Shown here: positions 42,689 to 52,686 of the stretch, piece by piece
How positions within the stretch are numbered: position 1 is the first letter of the stretch
Layout: the number at the start of each line of letters is the position of its first letter
Source of the DNA: Colwellia echini
GTDB taxonomy: Bacteria; Pseudomonadota; Gammaproteobacteria; Enterobacterales; Alteromonadaceae
Reading direction: 5' to 3'
NCBI RefSeq assembly: GCF_002843355.2
Contig: NZ_PJAI02000008.1
Span: 62,001-126,000 of the forward strand
DNA length: 64,000 nt
The notes under the pieces: generated by a model
What the model saw: only the letters and a program-made list of their open reading frames with translations
The model's database searches: none
Told to the model about the DNA's origin: nothing
Position numbers and translations under genes: made by a program

Positions 42689-44578
42689 CTACCCTTTATT
42701 CTTCATGTATTTATCCCACCACATTTGAAACATCAACATGCTCCATAACGGGGCTGAGTAATCAGTTGTTTTATCTTGGTGTTGTTGCCACATTTTTTTA
42801 ATCTCTTCAGGCTTAAAGTAGTTCACAAGTCCTGTTTTTCGATTAAATAAACAATCTTCAGTGATATCTTTTATTTCACCGCGAAGCCAATCAGCTAAAG
42901 GAACAGAAAAACCCATTTTCTTTCTGTATAAAATATCGTCGGTTAGAAACGGTTTGAATATTTCTTTTAATATGTATTTCTTTTCACCATCATTAAATTT
43001 ATATTTTGATGGTATGGTTGCAGCAAATTCCACTAATTTATAATCTAAAATGGGTGCACGTACTTCTAATGAGTTTGCCATACTCATGCGATCTACTTTA
43101 ACCAAAATCCCACCTGGCAAGTAGGTTTTCATATCGGTATAAAGTATTTTTGATAAATGATCTGGACCGTCGGCTTTATGGTATTTATCTATGGTGATTT
43201 TTGATGGGTGATAACCGTTAAGGCTATTATTCATTTTATCATTTACTAAGTTATTCCAAATATCATCAGTTATAAATGAATTGGTAATATAAAAACCCAT
43301 GGCGGGTTCAACACTTAAACTGGTTAATAATGATTTAGCCCGCCTGAAAGGCGTTGCATTAATACAGCCAGCTAGTTTAGCTAACGGCGGAAAAATGTAT
43401 TCCCTAATAACGGATGGAAATTTTTGACGCAGTTTGTTCTCTACATTATCAACAGAGTACTTTTCATAGCCGGCAAAAACTTCATCGCCGCCGTCACCAG
43501 CAATAGCTACAGTTACTTTCTGTCTTGCTAATTCAGAGACAAAATAGGTTGGTACCAGTGATGGATCAGCAAAAGGCTCATCGAAATAACTTACTATATT
43601 AGCTAGTTCATCTTTTACATTTTGATGTACGGTAAATTCATGGTGATTGGTTTTATACTGCTCAGCTACAGCCCGTGCGAAATCAACTTCATTATATTTT
43701 TCATCGTCAAAGCCTATAGAGCATGTAGTGATTGGTGATTCACTATTTTTAGCCATTAACGCAACCACGCCGCTAGAGTCAACCCCCCCGCTTAGAAAAG
43801 CCCCTAACGGAACATCACTAATCATTCGGTTTTTTGTACAATCATCGGTTAATTGAGTTAATTTAGCTTTTAACTGTTCTTCTGAATCATTACTCGTTTG
43901 AGCAAATGAAACATCCCAGTATTCTTTTTTATTAAGGCCTTTAGAGTTAAAGGTAATAAAGTGGCCTGGCTCTAATTTGTAGACATTTTCAAAAATTGTT
44001 TTTGGATCTGGAATATATTGATAGGCAAAAAAGTCATAAACAGCATCGTCTCGTATTTTTTTAGGGATATTAGGTAATACAAGTAATGCTTTTAACTCAG
44101 AAGCAAAGAATATATTTTCATTGTCAAAATAGTAATATAACGGCTTTTTACCCATTCTATCTCGAGCAATAAATAGCTCTTGTTTTGCTTTATCCCATAA
44201 GGCAAAAGCAAACTGACCATTTAAATGCTCTAAACATTGTTCACCATACTTAGCATAAAGGGCAAGTATAACTTCAGTATCTGTATGCGTATTAAATTGA
44301 TAACCTTCAGCTATCAAGGTTTCTCTTAGCCCTAAATAATTATAGATTTCACCATTAAAAACAATTACAAGTTTATCATCTGAAGAATGCATAGGTTGAG
44401 TGCCCGCAGCCGATAAATCAATAATGCTCAATCTACGGTGGCATAATGCAATACCCTCATCAAGATATTCTCCGCCAGCATCTGGGCCTCGGTGATAAAT
44501 GGCATCCCCCATTTTCACTAATGTTTGTTGCTCCGCCTTAACTTGATTAAACTGGCTAAACCCTGCAATCCCACACAT
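42689..44578 (-). CDS. Asparagine-synthase-like amidotransferase, exosortase-A-associated type
   Basis: The 629-residue enzyme couples an N-terminal Ntn glutaminase (Cys2 in MCGIAGFS, HRGPDAGG, CHRRLSIIDL, NGEIYNY) to a C-terminal ATP-PPase-type synthetase (FLSGGVDSSGVVALM PP-loop, AGDGGDEVFAGYEKY, VRAPILDYKLVEFA). Homologues in XrtA loci (TIGR03108) are thought to amidate a uronic-acid or peptide carboxyl of the exopolysaccharide. Ordinary AsnB is equally close in sequence, so the call rests on context. It is flanked by FemAB and the ligase-like gene. Confidence 0.92.
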   Translation of the reverse strand: MCGIAGFSQFNQVKAEQQTLVKMGDAIYHRGPDAGGEYLDEGIALCHRRLSIIDLSAAGTQPMHSSDDKLVIVFNGEIYNYLGLRETLIAEGYQFNTHTDTEVILALYAKYGEQCLEHLNGQFAFALWDKAKQELFIARDRMGKKPLYYYFDNENIFFASELKALLVLPNIPKKIRDDAVYDFFAYQYIPDPKTIFENVYKLEPGHFITFNSKGLNKKEYWDVSFAQTSNDSEEQLKAKLTQLTDDCTKNRMISDVPLGAFLSGGVDSSGVVALMAKNSESPITTCSIGFDDEKYNEVDFARAVAEQYKTNHHEFTVHQNVKDELANIVSYFDEPFADPSLVPTYFVSELARQKVTVAIAGDGGDEVFAGYEKYSVDNVENKLRQKFPSVIREYIFPPLAKLAGCINATPFRRAKSLLTSLSVEPAMGFYITNSFITDDIWNNLVNDKMNNSLNGYHPSKITIDKYHKADGPDHLSKILYTDMKTYLPGGILVKVDRMSMANSLEVRAPILDYKLVEFAATIPSKYKFNDGEKKYILKEIFKPFLTDDILYRKKMGFSVPLADWLRGEIKDITEDCLFNRKTGLVNYFKPEEIKKMWQQHQDKTTDYSAPLWSMLMFQMWWDKYMKNKG

Positions 44579-44622
44579 ATCAATATTTCCGTTTTAATTC
44601 AATTAGTTTCAATGATTAAGTT

Positions 44623-45675
44623 TTATAAGCTAATATACTTGCGTACTTTAGGACCTATATATTCACTAATATTTACAGGCAATTTCCGCCAAACCCGCTC
44701 GACTAAAGCACGTAGATTACTAATATCTCCTGTGCTCTCTAATATTAACTGCCCAGTATTATTATATTTTTGCCAATTTAATAATTCAGGGCTTGCACCC
44801 CATTGGCTTTTAAATTTGAAAGTACCCTCTCCAACTGTTGAACGTCCAAAATCAAATTCCTCACAGCCTCTATCATTAACGTATTTTAATAATGTCCAAT
44901 AAAGCAACATATTAGGTGCTAAACGGTTAAAGTCAGCATTAGTTGATGCCCAAGGAATACAAGCTTTACGACCATTAAAAAGAACAATTCCCGCACCAAC
45001 AACCTGATTTTCAGAATAAACCGTTGCTATAATCGCATCCTCACCATAAGAAGTTGCTATTTCTTCGAACCACTTTTTACTATGTACAGGAGAGCCTAAG
45101 TCACGCATATTTCGAGTGAAAACTTGATAAAACTCACTCACAAACTGAGAGCTATTACCTGTATTTGCGATTAAACCATTTTTTTCCGACTTTCGAATTT
45201 GACTACGCAATTTAGATTTAAACCCAGAAAACAATGCATCAGAGTCTTCAGGTAAATCCATAAGCATTCTTACCTTTGTTGTAGCTGAATTTTCTACATC
45301 AAATAAAGTCTCACTTTTAATACTACTGCGGTTATCAAATGCTAGAATATTCTTCACTTTACAAAACTGAAGGGCTTGATTTAACAAGGCATCACTTACC
45401 TCTTCGTTATTGGCTAATATCCCGCCAACGTCACAAAAAGGTAAAGCACACAAACTCCCTTTTGAAAATGGTGGGGCAATCAATACTGCAGGTAACACAC
45501 CAACAACAGTGCCATCGGACTGTTTCGCTATCCAATAAAAACATTGATGTTTATAAGCATTACTTATTGCTTTCATCCATGCTATTCGATGATATGGACT
45601 GGCGCTAGGATGTTGCTTTACATACGCATCCCAAGCAGAAAAATCGTCACTTTGTATTAAATTAATTTGAGTCAT
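44623..45675 (-). CDS. FemAB-type acyl/aminoacyl transferase, exosortase-A-associated
   Basis: The 350-residue cytosolic protein has two GNAT-like subdomains. Landmarks are YHRIAWMKAISNAYKH, LPFCDVGGILAN, FKSKLRSQIRKSEKNG and, in the second half, NMLLYWTLLKYVNDRG followed by FDFGRSTVGEGTFKFKSQWGA, which is the diagnostic stretch of the TIGR03019-like family of XrtA loci. The role is presumed transfer of an acyl or aminoacyl group to the polysaccharide. ATG 45675 is chosen over 45705: it leaves one base after the upstream stop and avoids a 29-base overlap. Confidence 0.9.
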   Translation of the reverse strand: MTQINLIQSDDFSAWDAYVKQHPSASPYHRIAWMKAISNAYKHQCFYWIAKQSDGTVVGVLPAVLIAPPFSKGSLCALPFCDVGGILANNEEVSDALLNQALQFCKVKNILAFDNRSSIKSETLFDVENSATTKVRMLMDLPEDSDALFSGFKSKLRSQIRKSEKNGLIANTGNSSQFVSEFYQVFTRNMRDLGSPVHSKKWFEEIATSYGEDAIIATVYSENQVVGAGIVLFNGRKACIPWASTNADFNRLAPNMLLYWTLLKYVNDRGCEEFDFGRSTVGEGTFKFKSQWGASPELLNWQKYNNTGQLILESTGDISNLRALVERVWRKLPVNISEYIGPKVRKYISL

Positions 45676-45676
45676 T

Positions 45677-47371
45677 TTACTTTTTCTTTGTTTTAATCTG
45701 AGCATCTATAACGTACAAGTTATGCGCATTACTAAAAGTGTGCGTTGCCGTTATATCATCAGCCCAGTTAGGCTCAACTTTCGAGATTATTTCTTCACGG
45801 TAATTACGTTCATCTAATTGAATTATTCTATTAAAATTAAATCCGTAACCATATTTGTGTGATGAATTTTGTGATGGTCTATATAAACTACCATTTCTTT
45901 CAAATATTTTTCCTGCAGGCCTTGCTTGTTTGCAATCTGAAATAATGGGGTTCATAGGGTGTGAGGCCCAATCTTGAGAAAGTAAATTATCTGAAGAAAA
46001 AAGAAATAATTCATCCCAAGTAGACACACCTTTGTGTTCGGCTCCGTTAGCGAACATCCACCATTTATTATTATGGAATAATAAAGTAGCATCCAATAAT
46101 GAGACATTCTCCATCAAGTTCATCACAAACTCCCATTTATCTGGGAATTGAGTGCATCGGTATAATTCAACAGTATTATTCTCGACACTTTCAGGGATCA
46201 TATAAAGTTCGTCATCATGATCAAAAATGAACGGATACGATAAATGATAATTCTTATCTAAAACAATTTTAGGTTCCGAATATTTACCTTTTTCGTCCAT
46301 TTCAATAAGTGAGATATGACCCTTACCAGTCTTGTATAAATATTCTTCAATAAAAATATAGTAAGTATTATTTTTAAAAATAACATGAGGGTCTGCCCAA
46401 AACTTATCCTTAGGTGGAACTATTCTTTTGTAGCGCCAAAGTGAACTTGAGAACTCTTTTTTAAGATCAAAAAGCAAAATCCATTGCTCAAAATAAAATT
46501 TATTTTGAGCAATGTGAGATGCTTTTTGGATAAGTTTATTAAAGGTTAACTTGGTTAACTCTTTATTTGTTGGGCTCTTATACAGTTTTTCAGAATATAT
46601 AATCGGATTTTCATTTTGTTTAGCTACTTTTGCAAAAAACTCTTCCTCTCCTTCAAGATATAATGACTCTAAAGTTCTGGTCATAAAATAAAGGGATTTC
46701 CAAAAATAGTTATTAACATTTTCATTATAAGAAAATTCATTAGTACAAGAATATGAGCGATACAATACTTGCCCATTATCTAAATCTTCATTAAGGATTT
46801 GTAAAATTGCGCCCGTTTCAGGCCAGCTTTCTAAACTTTCCCAATAACCTGCGGGACCACCTCTATTCAAGTTATTATCACCATGATGAAATGACCAGAC
46901 ACCATATTTACTCGATGATAATATATCTCCTCTGAGTATTCTAAAGCCCAATCGAATGATCACATCTAGTTGGCTTTCTTTAATCGTTTGTATATCCGTG
47001 TCCAAGAAATAATCTGAATGAAGCTTTTGAATAGGTTTAACTTTAATTAGTGGGGTATTTTGATAAAGCTGTTCACAACTTTTTGACTCTGTTGCATCAG
47101 GTAAGGTTTGTACTCTATCTATTAATTTATCGTATATAACTTCTAATACCTTGCGAACACAAAGGTAGCCTAATCTGTTTTTATTATTTCTGATCTTATC
47201 CCAAATACTTACGTTTGGTATGACTTTAGGTACATCATTTTCAATAATTAACGAAATTTCTGCATAATTACTTGCTTTAATTTGGCTTATCATTTCAAAA
47301 GCCCAAGCAGGAAGATGTTTATCTTCTACCAGCAAACCAATTTTTAATTTATTTTTTGGCATTATTTCCAT
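45677..47371 (-). CDS. Formyltransferase-like domain fused to a GINT1-like five-bladed beta-propeller
   Basis: Residues about 10-235 form a formyltransferase-like Rossmann domain (KIGLLVEDKHLPAWAFEMI, LDVIIRLGFRIL, GVWSFHHGDNNLNRGGPAGYWES) with the HHG/N-type active-site layout of Met-tRNA and sugar-N-formyltransferases. Residues about 290-560 are a beta-propeller-like domain with FWADPHVIFKNNTYYIFIEE and SYPFIFDHDDELYMIPES, the pattern of the glucosamine-inositol-phosphorylceramide transferase C-terminal family. The fusion would suggest formylation of an amino sugar plus binding of, or transfer to, the glycan. It overlaps the upstream GT4 gene by 23 bases from ATG 47371, or 14 from ATG 47362. 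Confidence 0.82.
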   Translation of the reverse strand: MEIMPKNKLKIGLLVEDKHLPAWAFEMISQIKASNYAEISLIIENDVPKVIPNVSIWDKIRNNKNRLGYLCVRKVLEVIYDKLIDRVQTLPDATESKSCEQLYQNTPLIKVKPIQKLHSDYFLDTDIQTIKESQLDVIIRLGFRILRGDILSSSKYGVWSFHHGDNNLNRGGPAGYWESLESWPETGAILQILNEDLDNGQVLYRSYSCTNEFSYNENVNNYFWKSLYFMTRTLESLYLEGEEEFFAKVAKQNENPIIYSEKLYKSPTNKELTKLTFNKLIQKASHIAQNKFYFEQWILLFDLKKEFSSSLWRYKRIVPPKDKFWADPHVIFKNNTYYIFIEEYLYKTGKGHISLIEMDEKGKYSEPKIVLDKNYHLSYPFIFDHDDELYMIPESVENNTVELYRCTQFPDKWEFVMNLMENVSLLDATLLFHNNKWWMFANGAEHKGVSTWDELFLFSSDNLLSQDWASHPMNPIISDCKQARPAGKIFERNGSLYRPSQNSSHKYGYGFNFNRIIQLDERNYREEIISKVEPNWADDITATHTFSNAHNLYVIDAQIKTKKK

Positions 47372-48482
47372 CCATTAAACGATTAAAAATTTCTGTATAC
47401 TCATCAGACATTCGTTTCCCTGAATAGTTAGCGTTTACAAACTCATAAGCTGCGTTAGATAGTTCTGTTGCTTTTTCTTCATTAAAAAGTAATGTTTCCC
47501 AATAAGTCGCTAGAAGCTCTTTTTCACCATAAGGGGCGAGTAATCCAGTTTTTTCATGTTCTATTAACTGATCAATGCCTGCAATGTTATATGCCGCAAC
47601 AGGAACACCCATTGCCGTTGCTTCCATTAGGCATCGAGGTATTCCTTCTAAACTAGAAGTCATAACAAATAAATCAAAGCTTTGTAGTAACTCTAAACGG
47701 TCATCTCTAAATCCTAAAAATTCAATGCGATCTTTATGAGTAAGTGACTTAGTATATTCTTCAAGCTCAACTCTAGATTCGCCATCGCCAAGTAAACTTA
47801 AGGTGATATTGGGATGTTTACCTGCTAATGATTCAAATATATCAAGAATATCTTTAATGTTTTTGCGGCTAATCATTTGGCCAACAAAACCGATTCTTTT
47901 ATTATCGCCAACAGATTTTAAAGGGTTTTCTTTTATTTTTTGCTCTTCAACTTCAGATAAATCTACACCATTTTGTACATAGACTAAACGTTCTTCTTTC
48001 ACACCAAAACCACGAACATCATCACAAAGCGCTTTTGAAAGTGGAGCAACAATATCTGCAAACCTAAAAGTCTGACAGCCTAACCAAATAAAGCATCTTA
48101 ATTTAAAATCAATTCCATTTGAGAAACCGTGTGGAGTAATAACAATTTTTATCCCCGCTTTTTTTGCTGCAAGTAATCCGAGAATATCTGACTTATAACC
48201 ATGCGTATGAATGATATCAATATCATTGTTTTTTATTACATCAACAAGCTTATCGACCACTTTAAGATCGAATCTATTACCCATAGATAATTGAAAGATA
48301 TTTCCTTCAAGTTTATTAAATTCATCGATTATTTTTAATTCATCGTTACCTGATTCAATGGTAACGGCAAGATGACAATTAACTTCTTGTGGATTTAAAT
48401 ATTTTGCTAGCGCTAACACCCAGCGCTCCGCACCATAAAAGCCTGAAGAACATATAAACTGTAATACATTAAGCTTTTTCAT
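47349..48482 (-). CDS. Glycosyltransferase family 4
   Basis: The 377-residue GT-B enzyme has the N-terminal acceptor-lobe pattern SSGFYGAERWVLALAKYL and IIHTHGYKSDILG. The donor site is TSSLEGIPRCLMEATAMGVP, then YNIAGIDQLIEHEKTGLL with the paired Glu. It is cytoplasmic, peripheral to the membrane, and adds one sugar to the lipid-linked unit. The stop of the upstream PcRGLX-like gene directly abuts its ATG (TAAATG), so the genes are tightly coupled. Confidence 0.92.
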   Translation of the reverse strand: MKKLNVLQFICSSGFYGAERWVLALAKYLNPQEVNCHLAVTIESGNDELKIIDEFNKLEGNIFQLSMGNRFDLKVVDKLVDVIKNNDIDIIHTHGYKSDILGLLAAKKAGIKIVITPHGFSNGIDFKLRCFIWLGCQTFRFADIVAPLSKALCDDVRGFGVKEERLVYVQNGVDLSEVEEQKIKENPLKSVGDNKRIGFVGQMISRKNIKDILDIFESLAGKHPNITLSLLGDGESRVELEEYTKSLTHKDRIEFLGFRDDRLELLQSFDLFVMTSSLEGIPRCLMEATAMGVPVAAYNIAGIDQLIEHEKTGLLAPYGEKELLATYWETLLFNEEKATELSNAAYEFVNANYSGKRMSDEYTEIFNRLMDGNNAKK

Positions 48483-51170
48483 TTAGCTTTTATTCCCTAA
48501 TAATTTTGCAACTTTGGCCGAGCGTAAACTCAACCATGTTAATTCTTTTTTTATTGATAGCCGCGATAATTCTTTTAGTAATAAAGCAGCTATTTTAATC
48601 CATTTATTCGGCTTAATTGGCGATGCATATTCTCTAATATCTGCAAATTTATTCTGGCTAGTAGAATGTTGGTAATAGTTGGCAAAACCAATGTTCTGCA
48701 TCAACAATACTAAAATTCTCGTATAGTCACTATCAATATCATCTTTCAATGTAGTAATTATATGTTGATGGATATAAACAGCTTTCTCTTTAAAACTATC
48801 ATTCTGAATTGGTGAGTAATAATGAGCCATATATAAAACACCAACTTTGCGTAAGTCTTGCCCTGCCCATGTTGTATTGGGGAATTCTAATTTATCTTTT
48901 TGTTCTAAATAAGGTCGTTCGTTGTCAGCCATCCAGTTTGCATAATGCAGCATGGCATCACGAGTAAAATAAAAATCATCATCTAACTGGTTCATGCGTT
49001 CTTTAATGAATAAAAACCGCCCTACTGCTTGTAAAAACACCGTGTAAAACCATGTAGCTTCTATGTTCTCAAAATTTCGTAAACTCATGTCATCGTTAGG
49101 ATGAAAAGTTCTAGAGATTACTTTAAATGCTCGGGTTAAATAGTCATTATCTTGAGTAAGATCATACGCATCTAATAGCGCAATAATATAGTGACCTGTG
49201 CCTCGATCTAATGGATATGTATCTAATATATGATCTCTAGCGCCATGATTTCCACTTTGCTTTATTGCAAAAAGTTTAGCTAGAAAAGTATTTGAACCTT
49301 CAAAGCTGTATGTGATCCAATCTGCTAATTGTAATGCGGCTTTTTTAGCGCTTTCATTACCTGTTAATAAGTAATTACTCTTCAATCCTGTTGTATAGCA
49401 ATGCTGGCCACCTGGGCCGCCTCCTGAAGTATATCCTTCATAAGCGGCTTGATGATTTTTGGAAAAAGTACGATGTGTAGAGGTTGATGCATCTAAATAG
49501 TGATCGGTATGCCAAAAAAGCCCGCCATTATATTCATCTTTATCATCTAGCGTATGATAAATATCAATATCCGTAACATGTTGAGTAAGGTCATTTGCCA
49601 ATTCAAAATATTTGGCGTTACCCGTAGTTAAATATTGATAGATAAAACCATAAATAGGATCGTATTGGTTATTGTAATGAGAAACAAAAATGTCGGTTCC
49701 GGTGTAACCTTGGGTTTCATGATCTGCATATAAATCACCAAAATTTCGCCAACCAAACTCATCAACAACCTCACGCTTTGCAAAAAAATTATTTTCGCCA
49801 TGAACGCCCTTTTCAATTATTGTTGATAATTCGTCTGCTTTTAAATCGACGACAAATAAGTCAAAGGCTGCTGTTTGTTCAATATATTTGGGAGCTATTG
49901 TGATGTTTAATGGCTTATCAACCCAATTAAAATTTTGAGTTACAGATTTAAAATCAACCCAAAGCGAGTGAGTCTTTTTTTCACCGCCTTGTAGCTCAAA
50001 GCCTCCATCAGGAACATTACTTCCAGGAAACAAGCCTATATCTAACGAGCCATTTTGCTTTGATATAGATTTAGGAAAGTTCTGCCAAAAATTTTCGACA
50101 TAGGCACTAATAGTATTTTCTGAATTGCTAACACTAATTGATGGAGAAATTCGCATGCCTTCGTGTTCTTCATTGTCTGAAGTGAGTACAAAGCCATTTT
50201 TTTCAATATCTACCTTGCCCGCTGCATTTTTATGAACAGGGCTTTGCCAATTAACGCCACCACTTGAAAATTGCTGAATTGTAGTATCTTTGCCACAGGT
50301 AATAGATTCATGGCTAATGTGATCAAAAATACTAACCATTGCGTTTTTTTCTACTGGAATATTTACGATAAGTGATTTAAATAATATAGAGCCTTCATCA
50401 CCTAAGTCCCATAAACCACCAGGATGTTTTGCCGCCTGTGGGTTATGTATGGTGACTTCTGCTTTGATATAACTAGTGTTTGCAAAAAAGGTTAGTGTTG
50501 ATTCAAATAAAACACCTAACTTATTGTTATTTGTATCATTGAAACTACCGGCAATTTTGACTGTTTTACGATGTGTTTCTTTTTCTGCAAGCTCGGTATT
50601 AACATTATTTAAAGCAAGACTATTAACGGTAATGTTATCGGCGGTAATAGTATCAACAGTCGCTAAATACTTTTTATTATCTAAATCTGTAAGTTCGATA
50701 GAAATTATGACTTTTTCAGGCGCAGGTTTACTAACATCTGTGTTAGCTATACCTTCGTTAGCTATACTTTTAGCTAAAGATAATGGCTCACCTTGTTGTG
50801 TATTGATGATGAATGTTTCTACACCCGTACTAACTTCTAGTTGGTTATTATTTTCGATAACCTGTATTGAGTTTTGATTTTCGCTTACCTCAGTCTCAAC
50901 AACGCCGTCTATCAGAGTAAACTGTAGGGTTTCATTACTATTTATATCAACAACAAAGTCGATCGTTGCCCACTTCACACTGCCATCATGCCAATAAGTT
51001 AATGGTGATATTTGACATGAAATAAGCTGCCCGTCTTGCTGACGAATAACTAGTGGTGTAGTTACAAAGAAGTCACCTGCCGCAAATGGACACCCCATAC
51101 TGATAGGTTGAGCGCTACGAGATAGACTATTACTTTCAACAATAGAAAACGGAACAGAAATCACTGTCAT
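48483..51170 (-). CDS. PcRGLX/YetA-like (exo-rhamnogalacturonan-lyase-family) protein
   Basis: The 895-residue protein opens with a RIFT-barrel-like domain (about 1-100, ISMGCPFAAGDF, TYWHDGSVKWATIDF) characteristic of PcRGLX/YetA proteins. A beta-rich middle (about 100-440) and a helical (alpha/alpha)6-like C-terminal domain (about 470-850, HETQGYTGTDIFVSHYN, YTSGGGPGGQHCYTTGL) follow. Fungal PcRGLX is a PL26 exo-rhamnogalacturonan lyase. Catalytic residues cannot be verified here. I see no signal peptide, so unless exported by another route it would act in the cytosol. Placement inside the XrtA operon between exosortase and GT4 genes suggests polymer trimming, degradation or quality control. 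One base overlaps the XrtA stop. Confidence 0.78.
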   Translation of the reverse strand: MTVISVPFSIVESNSLSRSAQPISMGCPFAAGDFFVTTPLVIRQQDGQLISCQISPLTYWHDGSVKWATIDFVVDINSNETLQFTLIDGVVETEVSENQNSIQVIENNNQLEVSTGVETFIINTQQGEPLSLAKSIANEGIANTDVSKPAPEKVIISIELTDLDNKKYLATVDTITADNITVNSLALNNVNTELAEKETHRKTVKIAGSFNDTNNNKLGVLFESTLTFFANTSYIKAEVTIHNPQAAKHPGGLWDLGDEGSILFKSLIVNIPVEKNAMVSIFDHISHESITCGKDTTIQQFSSGGVNWQSPVHKNAAGKVDIEKNGFVLTSDNEEHEGMRISPSISVSNSENTISAYVENFWQNFPKSISKQNGSLDIGLFPGSNVPDGGFELQGGEKKTHSLWVDFKSVTQNFNWVDKPLNITIAPKYIEQTAAFDLFVVDLKADELSTIIEKGVHGENNFFAKREVVDEFGWRNFGDLYADHETQGYTGTDIFVSHYNNQYDPIYGFIYQYLTTGNAKYFELANDLTQHVTDIDIYHTLDDKDEYNGGLFWHTDHYLDASTSTHRTFSKNHQAAYEGYTSGGGPGGQHCYTTGLKSNYLLTGNESAKKAALQLADWITYSFEGSNTFLAKLFAIKQSGNHGARDHILDTYPLDRGTGHYIIALLDAYDLTQDNDYLTRAFKVISRTFHPNDDMSLRNFENIEATWFYTVFLQAVGRFLFIKERMNQLDDDFYFTRDAMLHYANWMADNERPYLEQKDKLEFPNTTWAGQDLRKVGVLYMAHYYSPIQNDSFKEKAVYIHQHIITTLKDDIDSDYTRILVLLMQNIGFANYYQHSTSQNKFADIREYASPIKPNKWIKIAALLLKELSRLSIKKELTWLSLRSAKVAKLLGNKS

Positions 51171-52684
51171 TAATCCTTAATGCTATTTTGAATAATACTA
51201 GCTTTAGCTGAGAGCGAATTAATAACCGCTTCTATGTTTTGCTCACTTTCAAATGATAAGGCAATAATAGCTGACTGCTCCGTTTGGCCAAACATTGCCA
51301 TCCAAGTTTGATAAAGCTTTAATTTAACTTTATTAGTAAAGGCTTTATCAGGTAACTGATACCAATATAAAATATATCTATATTGGCCTATTGGCGATAC
51401 TATTTTTATTAACCGGGCTTCACTACCTTCATCTATATTGACGCTTCTATTTTGAATTAGTGTCCAGCGCTGTTCGTTATATAACTTGTTAGCGGCAGAA
51501 ATAAGTTCACCTTCTCCGCCTTGATAACTGGCAATAAAAAAGTCGATATTTTCTACCTGTTGAGAAGCTGAATATTCAGAGCCTACAGCGTAAGGCCCTA
51601 TAATTATTCCTTGCTGAATATTTGAAGCTGTTGAAAATTCAGGCTGCCATCTTTGTAAGTTCTGCTCTTTTACCACCAAAGGTAAGGTTTTAATATCAAC
51701 AATTAATTCATTGTTAGTTAATGATGATTGTTCATTAACTATTGCTGAATACCAAAATATTTGCGTAACAAACAAGAAAATAGAAAACATCACCAGTTTA
51801 TTACTCACAACAAGCGCTTTTTCGTCTACAGCTACTGTTGCATTACTCGTTTCTTTTCCTGATTTATCCGCATCAAATTTATCCCGCATTTTTTCACCAA
51901 TCATGATTAATGAGAACAATACGATAGCGAAAAATACCCCACCATAAATCAGGTGATCGGCACCAGCTGCATGCTCCATATCGGTTAAATGCGCAATTAA
52001 AACAATACCGTACACTCTTAACGCATTGGCAAGAATAGGAAAGATTAACGAGATTAATATAAACAGTAACTTTTTAGGTAAGGTTTTAAATGAGATATAA
52101 GCGTATAAATGACCAAACACAATTGAAGTGATTAAAAAACTAATGCCAGAACAGGCTTCTGCTACTAAAAATCGCCCTTCTGGTATCTCTAAATAAAGAC
52201 CATTTCGATAAACAGGAATACCGGTTAACTCTAATAACGGTACTGCCATGTCGGTTGTTATTTCTTGTAGAAAAGGTATTAACTGTTCACCAACAGGAAT
52301 AGAGAACAATATAAAAAATAAAGGGAATGCGATAACTTGCGCAGCTTTATTACCAATAACAAACCAAATAAGTAAAGGTAATGAAACAAATGTAGCCACA
52401 TGCATAAATAAGCGAATATCACCTACCGAGCCAAAGGTATATAGCACTAAGGTGCCAATGATCGGTAATAACAACCAGTAGTTAGCTACAAAAGGTTGTC
52501 GGGAAAGTTCATGCCTTTTTTGGTAAATAAGATAAAAAGCGATAGGAATAACAAAAAAGCAGTGATTGAATATTTCGGAGTTTCCCCAAATATTTACCGC
52601 CGTAAGTATTCCTTGGTAGTAAGTATAAAACCAAGCGATAAAAAGGGCCGCAATAGGCCCAAATTTTATGATTAGATTATTCAT
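51170..52684 (-). CDS. xrtA: Exosortase A fused to an EpsI-type domain
   Basis: Exosortases are membrane Cys transpeptidase-like enzymes that process PEP-CTERM proteins. Residues 1-265 carry the helices and the catalytic set: Cys178 (EACSGISFL), Arg223 (ANALRVYGIV) and His244 (GADHLIYGG). Residues about 290-500 begin with another helix and form an EpsI/DUF3485 domain (LQRWQPEFS, YWYQLPDKAFTNK), which in other bacteria is a separate gene. The order EpsB-like transferase, deacetylase, XrtA in this operon is typical. The protein is in the inner membrane, with the EpsI part in the periplasm. The stop overlaps the next start (TAATG). Confidence 0.94.
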   Translation of the reverse strand: MNNLIIKFGPIAALFIAWFYTYYQGILTAVNIWGNSEIFNHCFFVIPIAFYLIYQKRHELSRQPFVANYWLLLPIIGTLVLYTFGSVGDIRLFMHVATFVSLPLLIWFVIGNKAAQVIAFPLFFILFSIPVGEQLIPFLQEITTDMAVPLLELTGIPVYRNGLYLEIPEGRFLVAEACSGISFLITSIVFGHLYAYISFKTLPKKLLFILISLIFPILANALRVYGIVLIAHLTDMEHAAGADHLIYGGVFFAIVLFSLIMIGEKMRDKFDADKSGKETSNATVAVDEKALVVSNKLVMFSIFLFVTQIFWYSAIVNEQSSLTNNELIVDIKTLPLVVKEQNLQRWQPEFSTASNIQQGIIIGPYAVGSEYSASQQVENIDFFIASYQGGEGELISAANKLYNEQRWTLIQNRSVNIDEGSEARLIKIVSPIGQYRYILYWYQLPDKAFTNKVKLKLYQTWMAMFGQTEQSAIIALSFESEQNIEAVINSLSAKASIIQNSIKD

Positions 52685-52686
52685 AC

